This document shows, piece by piece, positions 1-6,742 of a stretch of DNA of 6,963 bases (its first letter is position 1; every line of letters begins with the position of its first letter). The notes under the pieces were generated by a model. That model had not been told where the DNA came from and ran no database searches. It saw nothing but the letters and a program-made list of their open reading frames with translations. The translations under genes were made by a program, and so were the position numbers. The stretch is from CAYTNY01 sp964439215 (GTDB lineage Bacteria; Oederibacteriota; PGYV01; CAYTNY01): positions 1-6,963 of the forward strand of contig CAYTNY010000101.1 of NCBI GenBank assembly GCA_964439215.1, given 5' to 3'.

Positions 1-76
1 CTGAGGGAAACATAAATAACTGTATGAATTAAGCGCTCCGGTATGTGCGAAAAAAGGACTTTGATTCTATTAAGTG

Positions 77-95
77 TTGCAATAAAACTTGCAAT
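77..95. promoter_or_regulatory. TTGCAAT direct repeat, possible operator
   Basis: TTGCAAT occurs at 77-83 and again at 89-95, a spacing of 12 bp. TTGCAA is its own reverse complement, so the pair is also an inverted repeat around TAAAAC. The site lies about 30 bp upstream of the candidate -35 box, where an activator would be expected to bind. No regulator gene is visible in the window, so a regulatory role is inference from position and symmetry. The rest of 1-126 holds no open frame I can support. A short frame ending at 30-32 could be the tail of an upstream gene, but nine codons are too few to judge. Confidence 0.3.
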
Positions 96-126
96 CTATA
101 ACGATGTATTATGCGTTTTTTTGTTT

Positions 127-155
127 TTGACAGTGTGAAAACATTATGGTATCTT
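127..155 (+). promoter_or_regulatory. sigma70-type promoter for the transporter operon
   Basis: A perfect -35 hexamer TTGACA (127-132) is followed by a 17-bp spacer and TATCTT (150-155), which matches the -10 consensus at four of six positions. Transcription would begin near 161-163, leaving a short leader of about 20 nt with the ribosome binding site GGAGG at 172-176. A T-rich run lies just upstream of the -35 box. This is the only strong promoter-like sequence ahead of the first five genes. Confidence 0.6.
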
Positions 156-181
156 GTTAATAATTTTTAACGGAGGAAGAG

Positions 182-985
182 ATGAAAAAAGCCGGAATAT
201 TTATTTTAATGCTTGCGTTGTCTGTATTTTTCGTTTCGGGCCTTATGTACGGCGGAGAAGAAAAGGCGGTTCCCGGAACTGAAAAAACGCTTCCCGAAAA
301 CATCAAAGACAGCTGTATTGATGAGAAAACCGGCGGAATAAAGAAAGAATGCATTGAATCAGCGCGGTATTACCCCGCCCGCCTTGGAAATGAATGGTAT
401 CTTAAAGCCACGAGAACGGGCAAACCCGAAGAGATTCTTAAGATAAAAGCGGTATTGAAGGAAGTTGAAGAACGGGACGGGAAAATATTTAATTATTTTT
501 ATGCCCCTGGCGTGGACGTGAGGTTTAAGATGAGAAAAGTGGAAGGCGACGGGGTGTATATGAGCATTATTGTGTATCCTTTTCCTCTTTTTGGTTTTCC
601 TGTAGAAGCTCATCTGAAACCGGATATGAAAATAATGGATTTTCCGCTTGAAGCAGGAAAAAAATGGTCATATGAAGGAAAGGCTGAGGCTCATATACTG
701 TTTATTCCGATAACCCGTGATATAAAGGCTGATTTTGAAATAAAGAAAAAAGAAGTGCTGTCTCTTGAGGCGGGGGAAATTGAAACTTATAATATAGAAG
801 TGGTGCTTGACGACGGCAGCGGGGAAGGGCCGAACACGGAAAAATACTGGTACGGGAAAGGCACCGGATATACTGTCGCGGCGGTAAAAGGGCATACAGC
901 ATATCTGACCGGTTATAAAATATATGACAGTGAAAAAGAGGAATATATAATTAAACTTCCGGAAGATCACGAGGAGTATAAATGA
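182..985 (+). CDS. secreted protein of unknown function, co-operonic with TPAT transporter
   Basis: I do not recognise a named family. The 267-residue product begins with a classical signal peptide: basic MKK, then a hydrophobic stretch to about residue 20, with cleavage probably between residues 20 and 25. No lipobox cysteine is present, so the mature protein should be soluble in the periplasm or exported. Two cysteines (45 and 57) sit in the N-terminal linker and could form a disulfide. The rest looks beta-rich and has two similar elements, YYPARLGNEW (63-72) and FPLEAGKKWSY (154-164), followed by a YWYGKGTGY stretch (222-230). Secreted bacterial proteins of unknown role often carry such 'YYPL..GN.W' and 'YWY..G.G' segments. 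The start is supported by GGAGG five bases upstream. The stop overlaps the next start (ATGA), so translation is coupled to the TatT gene and a role beside the transporter is plausible. That role is inference. Confidence 0.88.
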   Translation: MKKAGIFILMLALSVFFVSGLMYGGEEKAVPGTEKTLPENIKDSCIDEKTGGIKKECIESARYYPARLGNEWYLKATRTGKPEEILKIKAVLKEVEERDGKIFNYFYAPGVDVRFKMRKVEGDGVYMSIIVYPFPLFGFPVEAHLKPDMKIMDFPLEAGKKWSYEGKAEAHILFIPITRDIKADFEIKKKEVLSLEAGEIETYNIEVVLDDGSGEGPNTEKYWYGKGTGYTVAAVKGHTAYLTGYKIYDSEKEEYIIKLPEDHEEYK

Positions 986-1872
986 TGCGCAGGGCAGTAA
1001 TTTTTGTTTTTCTGATCATGTTCGTAATAAACGGCTGTTCTATGAGGCGGCTTGCGGTTGATACCACCGCTCTTTTTATGGATGATGTGGTAACGGCTTT
1101 TCTTATGGAAGAAGATATGAAATTTGCGGAGAACGCCGGGCCGGGGAATCTCAAACTTCTGGACGGACTCATACGCGGATCTGATTTTGAAAACGAAGAC
1201 CTGCTTATAAAAGGATGCAAACTGTACGGGATGTATACAATTGCTTTTTTTGAAGACGCTTCCGCGGACAAAAAACAGGACAGAGAGAACTTAAAAAGAG
1301 CGTCGGTTATGTATGACCGAGCCAGAGAGTACGGCATGACAGTGCTGAAAAAGAACCATGATTTCAGGGAGTCGCTTGATAAAACTTATGACGAGTATAA
1401 GAAGAATCTTATGGCATTTGGGGAAGATGACGTGGAAGCTCTTTTCTGGACCGCTTTTGCCTGGGGCAGCTATATAAATCTTAACAGGAACAATATCCGC
1501 GCTGTCGCGAACCTCCCGAGGGCAAGGGCGATGATGGAGCGCGTAATAGAACTGGATAATTCTTATTTTTACGGGATGCCTCATTTGTTTATGATAGTAA
1601 ATTATTCAATGCCCGCGATGTTCGGCGGCAATCCCGAAAAAGCCATGAAGGAATATGAGGCGCTTAAAAGCGTGTCGGGGGATAAACTGGCCATAGGTGA
1701 TATTTATATGGCGAAATATTATGCGGTTCAGGCCCGGGATAAGGAATTATTTGATGAACTGCTTGATAAAGTTGAGAATGTAAACGATGACATTATACCG
1801 GAAAAACTTTTAACGGCGGTTGCCAAGGCAAAAGCAAAGGTATTAAGAAAAAAGAAAAGCGATTTGTTCTAA
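982..1872 (+). CDS. tatT: TatT-like lipoprotein, T-component of TPAT TRAP transporter
   Basis: This 296-residue protein resembles the TRAP transporter T-component family (Treponema Tp0956 type), helical lipoproteins with cryptic TPR-like repeats that associate with the solute-binding subunit. The signal peptide ends in a lipobox, VINGC, with Cys19 as the predicted lipidated residue, so the protein should be membrane-anchored in the periplasm. Family-like segments are visible: FWTAFAWGSYI (155-165), LPRARAMMERVIELD (178-192) and the MFGGNPEKAMKEYE stretch (213-226). Charged helices continue to a Lys-rich C-terminus. There are tandem ATG codons at 982 and 985; GAGGAG at 971-976 serves either. 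The gene overlaps the preceding stop by 4 bp and is followed after 97 bp by the binding-protein gene, the arrangement expected of TPAT loci. The family call rests on remembered motifs plus context. The ligand or exact mechanical role is not visible. Confidence 0.85.
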   Translation: MMRRAVIFVFLIMFVINGCSMRRLAVDTTALFMDDVVTAFLMEEDMKFAENAGPGNLKLLDGLIRGSDFENEDLLIKGCKLYGMYTIAFFEDASADKKQDRENLKRASVMYDRAREYGMTVLKKNHDFRESLDKTYDEYKKNLMAFGEDDVEALFWTAFAWGSYINLNRNNIRAVANLPRARAMMERVIELDNSYFYGMPHLFMIVNYSMPAMFGGNPEKAMKEYEALKSVSGDKLAIGDIYMAKYYAVQARDKELFDELLDKVENVNDDIIPEKLLTAVAKAKAKVLRKKKSDLF

Positions 1873-1894
1873 AAGGCGGATTTTCTGTGTAATC

Positions 1895-1909
1895 TCAGGA
1901 AGGTCCTGA
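1895..1909 (+). other. small hairpin in the tatT-tatP gap
   Basis: TCAGGA (1895-1900) and TCCTGA (1904-1909) form a perfect 6-bp stem with a 3-nt loop, 23 bp after the tatT stop. No T-run follows, so it is not a convincing intrinsic terminator. The 97-bp gap is the only non-overlapping junction among the first five genes. The hairpin could protect mRNA ends or set the relative level of the binding protein, which is usually needed in excess over the permease. A weak TATTAT (1920-1925) lacks a -35 partner, so I do not call an internal promoter. Confidence 0.3.
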
Positions 1910-1969
1910 AGCGTCAAAGTATTATAAGAAATGCGGATGCCGGCCGTATAAAAAACAGGAGGTTTTATT

Positions 1970-2971
1970 ATGAAAAAAATATTAGGTGCGGCAGCAGTGT
2001 TTTGCCTGCTGGCCGGACAGATTTTTGCGGCAAAATACGAGATTAAATTCGCGTCCGTCGCGCCTGCAGGCTCAACGTGGATGAATGTGATGGAAGAACT
2101 GGAAGAAACCATATCTGATAAAACAGACGGGGAAGTGGGATTTAAATTTTATGCGGGCAGTGTTTCCGGCGATGAAAAAGATGTATTGAGGAAAATGAGA
2201 ATCGGACAGCTTCACGCCGGCGGATTTACTTCCCAGGGGCTTGGCGAAATAGTGCCTGAGATAAGGATACTGAATGTTCCGCTGCTTCTGCGGACAGAAG
2301 CAGAAGTTGATTATGTTATGGATAAAAAAGCCGGGTATTTTGAGAAGAAGTTTGAGAAAAAAGGATACAAAGTTCTCGGATGGCCGGAAGTTGGTTTTGT
2401 ATACGTTCTTTCAACGGAAAAAATAGAATCTTTGGATGATCTGAGAAAATTAAAAATGTGGATATGGGGAGAGGATATTCTTGTGAATACCCTGTTTTCA
2501 AATCTGGGTGTATCGCCCATTCCGCTTTCTCTTGTTGATGTCATGCAGTCGCTTCAGACCGGTCTTATAGAGGGCGTTTATGGCTCTCCGCTGGCTGCTC
2601 TTGCGTCGCAGTGGACCACAAAAACAGACAATCTTCTGGACATGAGGATCTCATATGTTCCCGGCGGCATACTTATAACAAAAAAACAGTGGAACCGAAT
2701 ACCGGAAAAACACAGGGCGGTTATAGAAAAAGAGTGCGGGAAGGCATTTGACGGGCTTACTGAATTATCCCGCAAAGAAAACAGGCAGGCTCTTGAAATC
2801 ATGAAAGAACAGGGTGTTGTATTTACGTCCATAAAAAGCGGGGATGATATTGCGGTCTTTGAAAAGGCAAGCGAAAAAACAGCCCTGGAGCTTATAGGCG
2901 AATATTATGAAAAAGAACTTCTTGATGAGATTAAGGGATATCTTGAGGAATTCAGAGGCGAAAAGAATTGA
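1970..2971 (+). CDS. tatP: TRAP transporter solute-binding protein (DctP/TatP type)
   Basis: This is the periplasmic binding protein that captures the ligand and delivers it to the membrane subunits. The 333 residues match the usual length of the DctP family. A signal peptide (1-20) ends IFA|AKYE, with no lipobox. The mature start YEIKFASVAPAGSTW (23-37) is the typical first strand and helix, in which 'P.gs.w' lines the pocket. Later family features include GSVSGDEKDVLRKMRIGQLHAG (63-84), LDDLRKLKM (155-163), LVDVMQSLQTGLIEG (188-202) and a C-terminal region of long helices. Classical members have an Arg after 'LKG.K.' that salt-bridges a substrate carboxylate; here the position is Trp164, with Trp166 close by. 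This agrees with the hydrophobic pocket known for Treponema TatP. AGGAGG at 1957-1962 supports the start. The stop overlaps the next gene's TTG start. The substrate cannot be named. Confidence 0.93.
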   Translation: MKKILGAAAVFCLLAGQIFAAKYEIKFASVAPAGSTWMNVMEELEETISDKTDGEVGFKFYAGSVSGDEKDVLRKMRIGQLHAGGFTSQGLGEIVPEIRILNVPLLLRTEAEVDYVMDKKAGYFEKKFEKKGYKVLGWPEVGFVYVLSTEKIESLDDLRKLKMWIWGEDILVNTLFSNLGVSPIPLSLVDVMQSLQTGLIEGVYGSPLAALASQWTTKTDNLLDMRISYVPGGILITKKQWNRIPEKHRAVIEKECGKAFDGLTELSRKENRQALEIMKEQGVVFTSIKSGDDIAVFEKASEKTALELIGEYYEKELLDEIKGYLEEFRGEKN

Positions 2972-3486
2972 AATTTCTAAGAAAACTTAATTACCGGCTT
3001 TATAAAATTCAGAAGGTTTTTGTTGTTGCTGTGTTTGCGGCAATGCTTTTGCTTGCGCTGGCGCAGGTGGTTTTGCGCATTTTTTTCAGAAGCGGCATAG
3101 AAGGAGCGGATACAATGACCCGCTATCTTGTGCTGTGGGTCGGGTTTCTCGGCGCTTCGCTGGCGACTTATAAACACAGGCATATTAATATTGATATTTT
3201 CGGGCAGTTTATGCGCGGAGCCAAAAAGAAAGCGGTTAAGATTATAGTGAATGCAGCGGCGTTTACGGCGGCATTTTTTCTTGCGTGGGCCTCATTCACC
3301 TATGTCAGGTATGAAATGTATGATACGACAACGGTATTTGGGATACCTATATGGGTTATGGTTACGGTTCTGCCGATATCATTTTCTTTTATGTCATTGA
3401 AATTTCTCCAGGAATTTCTTGAGGGCATAATACAAAAAAAAGGCAAATCCGCTGAAAAATCCGATAAAAAAGACGGGTCATTATGA
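2968..3486 (+). CDS. tatQ: TRAP transporter small membrane subunit (DctQ/TatQ type)
   Basis: This four-helix inner-membrane subunit links the binding protein to the permease. The 172 residues fit the family. Hydrophobic segments lie at about 17-40, 52-68, 89-113 and 123-146. The hallmark follows the second helix start: Arg52, then LVLWVGFLGAS (54-64) and HINID (72-76), the conserved 'W.gflGa..a....HI.vd' pattern of DctQ proteins. The C-terminus is a short Lys/Ser-rich cytoplasmic tail. The start is a TTG inside TTGA, overlapping the tatP stop by 4 bp, with AGAGG at 2954-2958. No ATG occurs in frame before residue 26, which would cut into helix 1, so TTG is preferred. The stop overlaps the tatM start (ATGA). 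In some spirochaetes Q and M are fused; here they are separate genes. Confidence 0.92.
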   Translation: MKFLRKLNYRLYKIQKVFVVAVFAAMLLLALAQVVLRIFFRSGIEGADTMTRYLVLWVGFLGASLATYKHRHINIDIFGQFMRGAKKKAVKIIVNAAAFTAAFFLAWASFTYVRYEMYDTTTVFGIPIWVMVTVLPISFSFMSLKFLQEFLEGIIQKKGKSAEKSDKKDGSL

Positions 3487-4760
3487 CAGCGGTTATTATA
3501 GGCCTCGTTGTTATAGGGTTCGCCGTCATAGGCACGCCTCTTTTTGTTATTCTGGGCGGTCTTGCAATGCTGCTTTTTGCAATGGCGGGTATTGATATAG
3601 CGGCTGTTATTATAGAAGCAACCCGGATATCCACGTCGCCGGTGCTGATTGCGATACCTTTGTTCACTTTTGCGGGATATCTTATGGCTGAATCGGATAT
3701 GCCGAAAAGAACGATAAATCTGATAAAGGCGTTTCTGGGATGGATGCGCGGCGGGATAGCGCTGGTGGCGCTTGTTGCCGCGACATTTTTCACTGCTTTT
3801 ACCGGTGCGACAGGAGTTACCATAATAGCGCTTGGCGGCCTTTTGTATCCAATGCTGAAGGAAGAAAAATATTCTGAAAAGTTTACTCTGGGTATGATTA
3901 CGACATCGGGAAGCCTGGGGCTTTTGTTTCCTCCGAGTATAGTCATAATACTTTATGGGCTGATAGCGGAAGTTAATATAACACAGCTTTTTGTCGCGGG
4001 GATTATTCCGGGTGCGATTATGGTGATTCTCGCGGCAATACTTGCGATGAAAGAAGGAAGAAGGGTTGAAGCTGCAAAGAAAGTATCGGGGCGCGCAATG
4101 ATCAGTGCGGTAAAAGACGCGGCGTGGGAGATACCTCTGCCTTTGGTTGTTATAGGAGGAATATACAGCGGGATGTTTACCGCGGCTGAAGCCGCGGTGA
4201 TAACAGCGGCTTATATACTGATAGTGGAGGTATTTATTTACAGGGACCTTAAACTCAGAAAAGATGTGCCGAGGATAGCCAGGTCCAGTATTGTTCTTAC
4301 CGGAGGCATTTTTGTGATACTGGGCTCTGCTCTCGGGCTTACCAGCTATCTTGTTGATGAACAGGTCCCCATGAAGATGCTTGAGTGGATAAGGGAGCAT
4401 ATTCACAGCAAAATCGTGTTCCTGCTTATGCTTAACATTCTTCTGATACTTGTGGGATGTCTTATGGATATTTTCTCTGCCATAATAATAATAGTTCCGC
4501 TCATAGCTCCGATTGCCGAGGAGTTCGGAATACATCCCGTGCATCTCGGCATTATATTCCTTACCAATCTGGGTATAGGGTACATGACTCCGCCTGTGGG
4601 GCTGAGTCTCTTTATATCCTCGTTTCGGTTCAGGAAGCCCATAGTAAAACTGTATTCAGCGGTTCTGCCTTTTCTTGTTGTGATGCTGGTAGGGCTGATT
4701 CTTGTTACATACATTCCGGAACTGAGCCTGTATCTTCTGGATGTTTTTAATCTTTCATGA
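3483..4760 (+). CDS. tatM: TRAP transporter large permease subunit (DctM/TatM type)
   Basis: This is the ion-coupled permease of the TRAP system and member of the ion transporter superfamily. The 425 residues equal the usual DctM length, and about 12 hydrophobic segments run throughout. Visible family motifs are IPLFTFAGYLM (58-68), the GWMRGGIALVAL region (86-97), FTAFTGATGVTIIALGG (103-119), LGLLFPPSIVIILYG (145-159), LFVAGIIPG (169-177), FTAAEAAVITAAY (232-244) and TPPVGLSLFISS (369-380). The two half-repeats containing helical hairpins appear intact, with no frameshift. The start lies in ATGA overlapping the tatQ stop and has only a weak ribosome binding site (GACGGG), so it probably relies on translational coupling. 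A 20-bp perfect palindrome at 4179-4198 encodes the conserved FTAAEAAV segment and is likely a codon-choice effect. No terminator with a T-run follows. Confidence 0.95.
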   Translation: MTAVIIGLVVIGFAVIGTPLFVILGGLAMLLFAMAGIDIAAVIIEATRISTSPVLIAIPLFTFAGYLMAESDMPKRTINLIKAFLGWMRGGIALVALVAATFFTAFTGATGVTIIALGGLLYPMLKEEKYSEKFTLGMITTSGSLGLLFPPSIVIILYGLIAEVNITQLFVAGIIPGAIMVILAAILAMKEGRRVEAAKKVSGRAMISAVKDAAWEIPLPLVVIGGIYSGMFTAAEAAVITAAYILIVEVFIYRDLKLRKDVPRIARSSIVLTGGIFVILGSALGLTSYLVDEQVPMKMLEWIREHIHSKIVFLLMLNILLILVGCLMDIFSAIIIIVPLIAPIAEEFGIHPVHLGIIFLTNLGIGYMTPPVGLSLFISSFRFRKPIVKLYSAVLPFLVVMLVGLILVTYIPELSLYLLDVFNLS

Positions 4761-4778
4761 ACTATAAAAATAATTTTT

Positions 4779-4787
4779 TGTTATAAA
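4779..4787 (+). promoter_or_regulatory. possible extended -10 promoter element
   Basis: TGTTATAAA has the extended -10 form (TG, one base, then TATAAA, five of six matches). No recognisable -35 lies upstream. It sits in a 65-bp AT-rich gap between tatM and the next gene and is overlapped by an AT-only inverted repeat (TATAAAAA at 4763-4770 with TTTTTTGTTATA at 4774-4785). AT-rich gaps often give such matches by chance, so this is only a candidate start for the last two genes, which could instead be read through from the transporter operon. Confidence 0.28.
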
Positions 4788-4813
4788 TGAATTGAAATAT
4801 AAAAAAAGTGTTT

Positions 4814-4820
4814 GAGGAGG
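4814..4820 (+). promoter_or_regulatory. ribosome binding site fixing the ATG start at 4826
   Basis: GAGGAGG lies five bases before ATG 4826. A GTG at 4808 is in frame and gives a longer reading, but it lies upstream of this site and has none of its own. The ATG also puts the basic MKR directly ahead of the hydrophobic signal core. Confidence 0.8.
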
Positions 4821-4825
4821 GTATA

Positions 4826-5545
4826 ATGAAAAGATTTAATTTTTTTATGGTTCTTGTTTTTGCTGCCGGATGCCTGCATGTGTATGCGGGCAATTTGTCG
4901 CACATACCGTTTAAGACCGCAAAGTGGACACAGGAAGCCGTTGTTGAGGGCAAAGATTTCAGTCAAAAGATGAAAAACAAGGTGTATTTCAGCGGCGGAA
5001 AAATGCGCATAGAAGGAGCTGTTGAAGGCGCGGGCCCGAAAAAAACAGAGCAGATTACCATTATTGACGGCGATACGATATATTCTTACGACGCGAAATC
5101 AAAACAGGGCGTGAAAATGAGTGCGGCCGCGGGAAAAGGCAGCAATCCCGAAGCCATGAATGCGGAGTTTGAAAAGTGCAGGAAAGGCGCGAAAAAGTCC
5201 GGGACAGAGAAGATAAGCGGAGTGAAATGCAGTATTATCTCATATACCTGCAGTATTGACGGGGTTAAATATAAGGTAAAAGAGTGGCTCAGCACAGCGG
5301 ATAAATTTCCGATGAAAACCGAGTCCAAAGGCGGCGGCGTCTCAACCGCATCTGTTATAACATCTCTTAAGAAAAATACAAAAATTGACCCCGCGAAATT
5401 CAAACCGGACAAGGCGGTTAAGTTTATGGAAATGGGAAAAGGTATGCCCGATATGGGTAAGATGATGAAAGACGCGGGAGCGGACGACGCAGATGAAGGC
5501 GAAGCGGAAATGATGAAAAATATGATGAAGAATATGTTTAAGTGA
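4826..5545 (+). CDS. secreted DUF4412/LolA-like protein with Met-rich acidic tail
   Basis: The 239-residue protein has a signal peptide (MKRFN plus a hydrophobic core to residue 15). It can be read as a type I signal cut after VYA (21) or as a weak lipobox, AAGC, with Cys16; I cannot decide. The mature part resembles DUF4412 or outer-membrane-lipoprotein-sorting-like domains: KVYFSGGKMRIE (52-63), ITIIDGDTIYSYDAKSKQGVKM (77-98), then SGVKCSIISYTC (131-142) and VKEWLSTADKFPMKTE (151-166), where family members show 'G..C....' and 'W.s...g.P.k'. Such domains form a curved beta-sheet, often handling hydrophobic ligands. Cys118, 135 and 142 remain in the mature part. Residues 201-239 are unusual: 11 Met among Lys, Asp and Glu. 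It is followed 30 bp later by the RCC1 gene, probably in one transcript. The family call is tentative and the function unknown. Confidence 0.85.
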   Translation: MKRFNFFMVLVFAAGCLHVYAGNLSHIPFKTAKWTQEAVVEGKDFSQKMKNKVYFSGGKMRIEGAVEGAGPKKTEQITIIDGDTIYSYDAKSKQGVKMSAAAGKGSNPEAMNAEFEKCRKGAKKSGTEKISGVKCSIISYTCSIDGVKYKVKEWLSTADKFPMKTESKGGGVSTASVITSLKKNTKIDPAKFKPDKAVKFMEMGKGMPDMGKMMKDAGADDADEGEAEMMKNMMKNMFK

Positions 5546-5559
5546 TTTTAAAGGTTTGG
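5521..5559 (+). repeat. direct repeat, copy 1 (3' end of the 4826-5545 gene)
   Basis: Bases 5521-5550 match 6743-6772 at 28 of 30 positions; the two differences, at repeat positions 10 and 16, are both G here and A in the other copy. The segment covers the codons for the C-terminal MMKNMFK, the stop and the bases after it. The next nine bases (5551-5559, AAGGTTTGG) reappear at 6801-6809, after a 28-bp interruption in the second copy. The repeats bracket the RCC1 gene. Confidence 0.8.
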
Positions 5560-5565
5560 TGTTTT

Positions 5566-5572
5566 GGAGGAG
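5566..5572 (+). promoter_or_regulatory. ribosome binding site fixing the ATG start at 5576
   Basis: GGAGGAG lies three bases before ATG 5576. An in-frame TTG at 5564 overlaps this site and would lengthen the protein by four residues (MEES), disturbing the basic start of the lipoprotein signal. The ATG is therefore preferred. Confidence 0.78.
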
Positions 5573-5575
5573 TCA

Positions 5576-6712
5576 ATGAAAAAAACTTTTATTTTTATAA
5601 TGATTTTATGCATATGCGGGATGATTTTGCAGGGATGTGATAAAGTAAAAGTAAAATCAATAGCAGCAGGGCAGAATTACAGTCTGGTATTAATGAGTAA
5701 TGGCGAATTATGGGCTGCGGGAAGAAACGATTATGATAAAGCCGGGATAAAAGACGAGGAAAAAATAAATGTGTTTTTGCGGGTGCTTCAGGGCGTGGAA
5801 GCGGTATCCGCGGGGGAAGGACACACTCTTGTTCTAAAGAACGGCGGAATACTCGCCGGAGCCGGAGACGCTATGAAATTTGGGAAGCCGGACCCTGCGA
5901 TAACCGCCAATACAGAGGAAAAAGGGATATGGGTTAATCTAATGGAGGATGTGAAAAAGATATCAGCCGGAAGAACGCACAGTCTGGTTGTAAAAAACGA
6001 TGGGTCATTATGGGGGGTAGGATATAATACCTGGGGCAGTCTTGGAACAGAGGAGTATGTTGAGTTGTATCATAATTTTGTCAGGGTTCTTGAAAATGTA
6101 AATGCGGCATGGGCAGGGATGAGTCACAGTCTTGCGCTGAAAGATGACGGAACTTTATGGGTCACGGGATATAACAATTCGGGAGAACTGGGTATAGGCT
6201 GCGAAGAGGCGGAAGAATATGACGAGGAAATGGACCATCGGCATATCAGGAAATGGACATATGCGGCGGATGGAGTAAAAGCCGCAGCCGCGGGAAGCAG
6301 TTATAGCCTGATTCTGAAAAAAGACGGAACCTTGTGGGCGGCGGGGAATAATTCTTGGGGGAAACTCGGAACAGGGGATAGAAAAGAGAGATGTGAATTT
6401 GTACGGGTTCTTACGGAGGTAAGTTCTATGGCCGCGGGAGGGTCTCACAGTATGGCAGTAAAAAAAGACGGAACTTTGTGGGTGGCAGGAAATAATGAAC
6501 ACGGGCAGCTTGGAACCGGGGATATAGAAAACAGATATGAGTTTACCGAGGTTCTTGCGGATGTGAGTTCTGTTGCCGCAGGCGAGACTCACAGCATGGC
6601 ATTGAAAAAAGACGGATCATTATGGGTCACAGGCGGAAATTTTTACGGAGCCCTGGGGCTTTCTGATAACGAGGATAGAAACACATGGACACGAGTTTTA
6701 TTATCTGAATGA
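5576..6712 (+). CDS. RCC1-repeat beta-propeller lipoprotein
   Basis: The 378-residue product has a signal peptide ending in the lipobox LQGC, with Cys21 predicted to be lipidated, so it is an envelope lipoprotein. The rest is made of RCC1-type repeats of the form 'aAG..HS.alk.DGtLW..G.N..G.LG.G'. Seven repeats are countable, with the hallmark Gly at residues 32, 80, 132, 181, 240, 288 and 336, enough for one closed seven-bladed propeller. Blade 2 is degenerate and lacks the DG.LW core. Blade 4 is followed by an acidic insertion (209-220, rich in Glu and Asp). Blades 5-7 are exactly 48 residues apart and very alike. RCC1 propellers generally act as protein-binding platforms; no partner or enzymatic residue is visible. 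The gene starts 30 bp after the previous stop. The final WTRVLLSE probably completes the propeller, so the protein looks full length. Confidence 0.92.
   Translation: MKKTFIFIMILCICGMILQGCDKVKVKSIAAGQNYSLVLMSNGELWAAGRNDYDKAGIKDEEKINVFLRVLQGVEAVSAGEGHTLVLKNGGILAGAGDAMKFGKPDPAITANTEEKGIWVNLMEDVKKISAGRTHSLVVKNDGSLWGVGYNTWGSLGTEEYVELYHNFVRVLENVNAAWAGMSHSLALKDDGTLWVTGYNNSGELGIGCEEAEEYDEEMDHRHIRKWTYAADGVKAAAAGSSYSLILKKDGTLWAAGNNSWGKLGTGDRKERCEFVRVLTEVSSMAAGGSHSMAVKKDGTLWVAGNNEHGQLGTGDIENRYEFTEVLADVSSVAAGETHSMALKKDGSLWVTGGNFYGALGLSDNEDRNTWTRVLLSE
6284..6667 (+). repeat. 144-bp tandem coding repeats (propeller blades 5-7)
   Basis: Three consecutive blades begin at 6284, 6428 and 6572 with an exact 144-bp period. 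Each encodes an AAG..(Y/H)S....KKDG(T/S)LW..G.N pattern, and the DNA is close too, for example AAAAAAGACGGAAC in the first two and AAAAAAGACGGATC in the third. The first four blades are less regular. Recent internal duplication or homogenisation is the simplest reading. Confidence 0.75.
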
Positions 6713-6742
6713 AAGTCTGTTTTTAGGGTATGGTCTCTGAAG

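Noticed and set aside
4179..4198. 20-bp perfect palindrome (9-bp arms, GA centre) inside tatM.
   Set aside because: It encodes the conserved FTAAEAAV segment of DctM proteins, and alternating Ala/Glu codons generate the symmetry. No sign that it acts as a site.
3300..4544. A 414-codon open frame on the - strand opposite tatQ/tatM.
   Set aside because: It is antisense to two clear membrane protein genes. Its Arg, His, Asn and Tyr-rich composition with no recognisable domain is the usual shadow of an Ile/Val/Leu-rich coding strand that favours ATA codons.
4763..4785. AT-only inverted repeat after tatM as a terminator.
   Set aside because: The stem contains no G-C pairs and is bulged, so it would be too weak for intrinsic termination.
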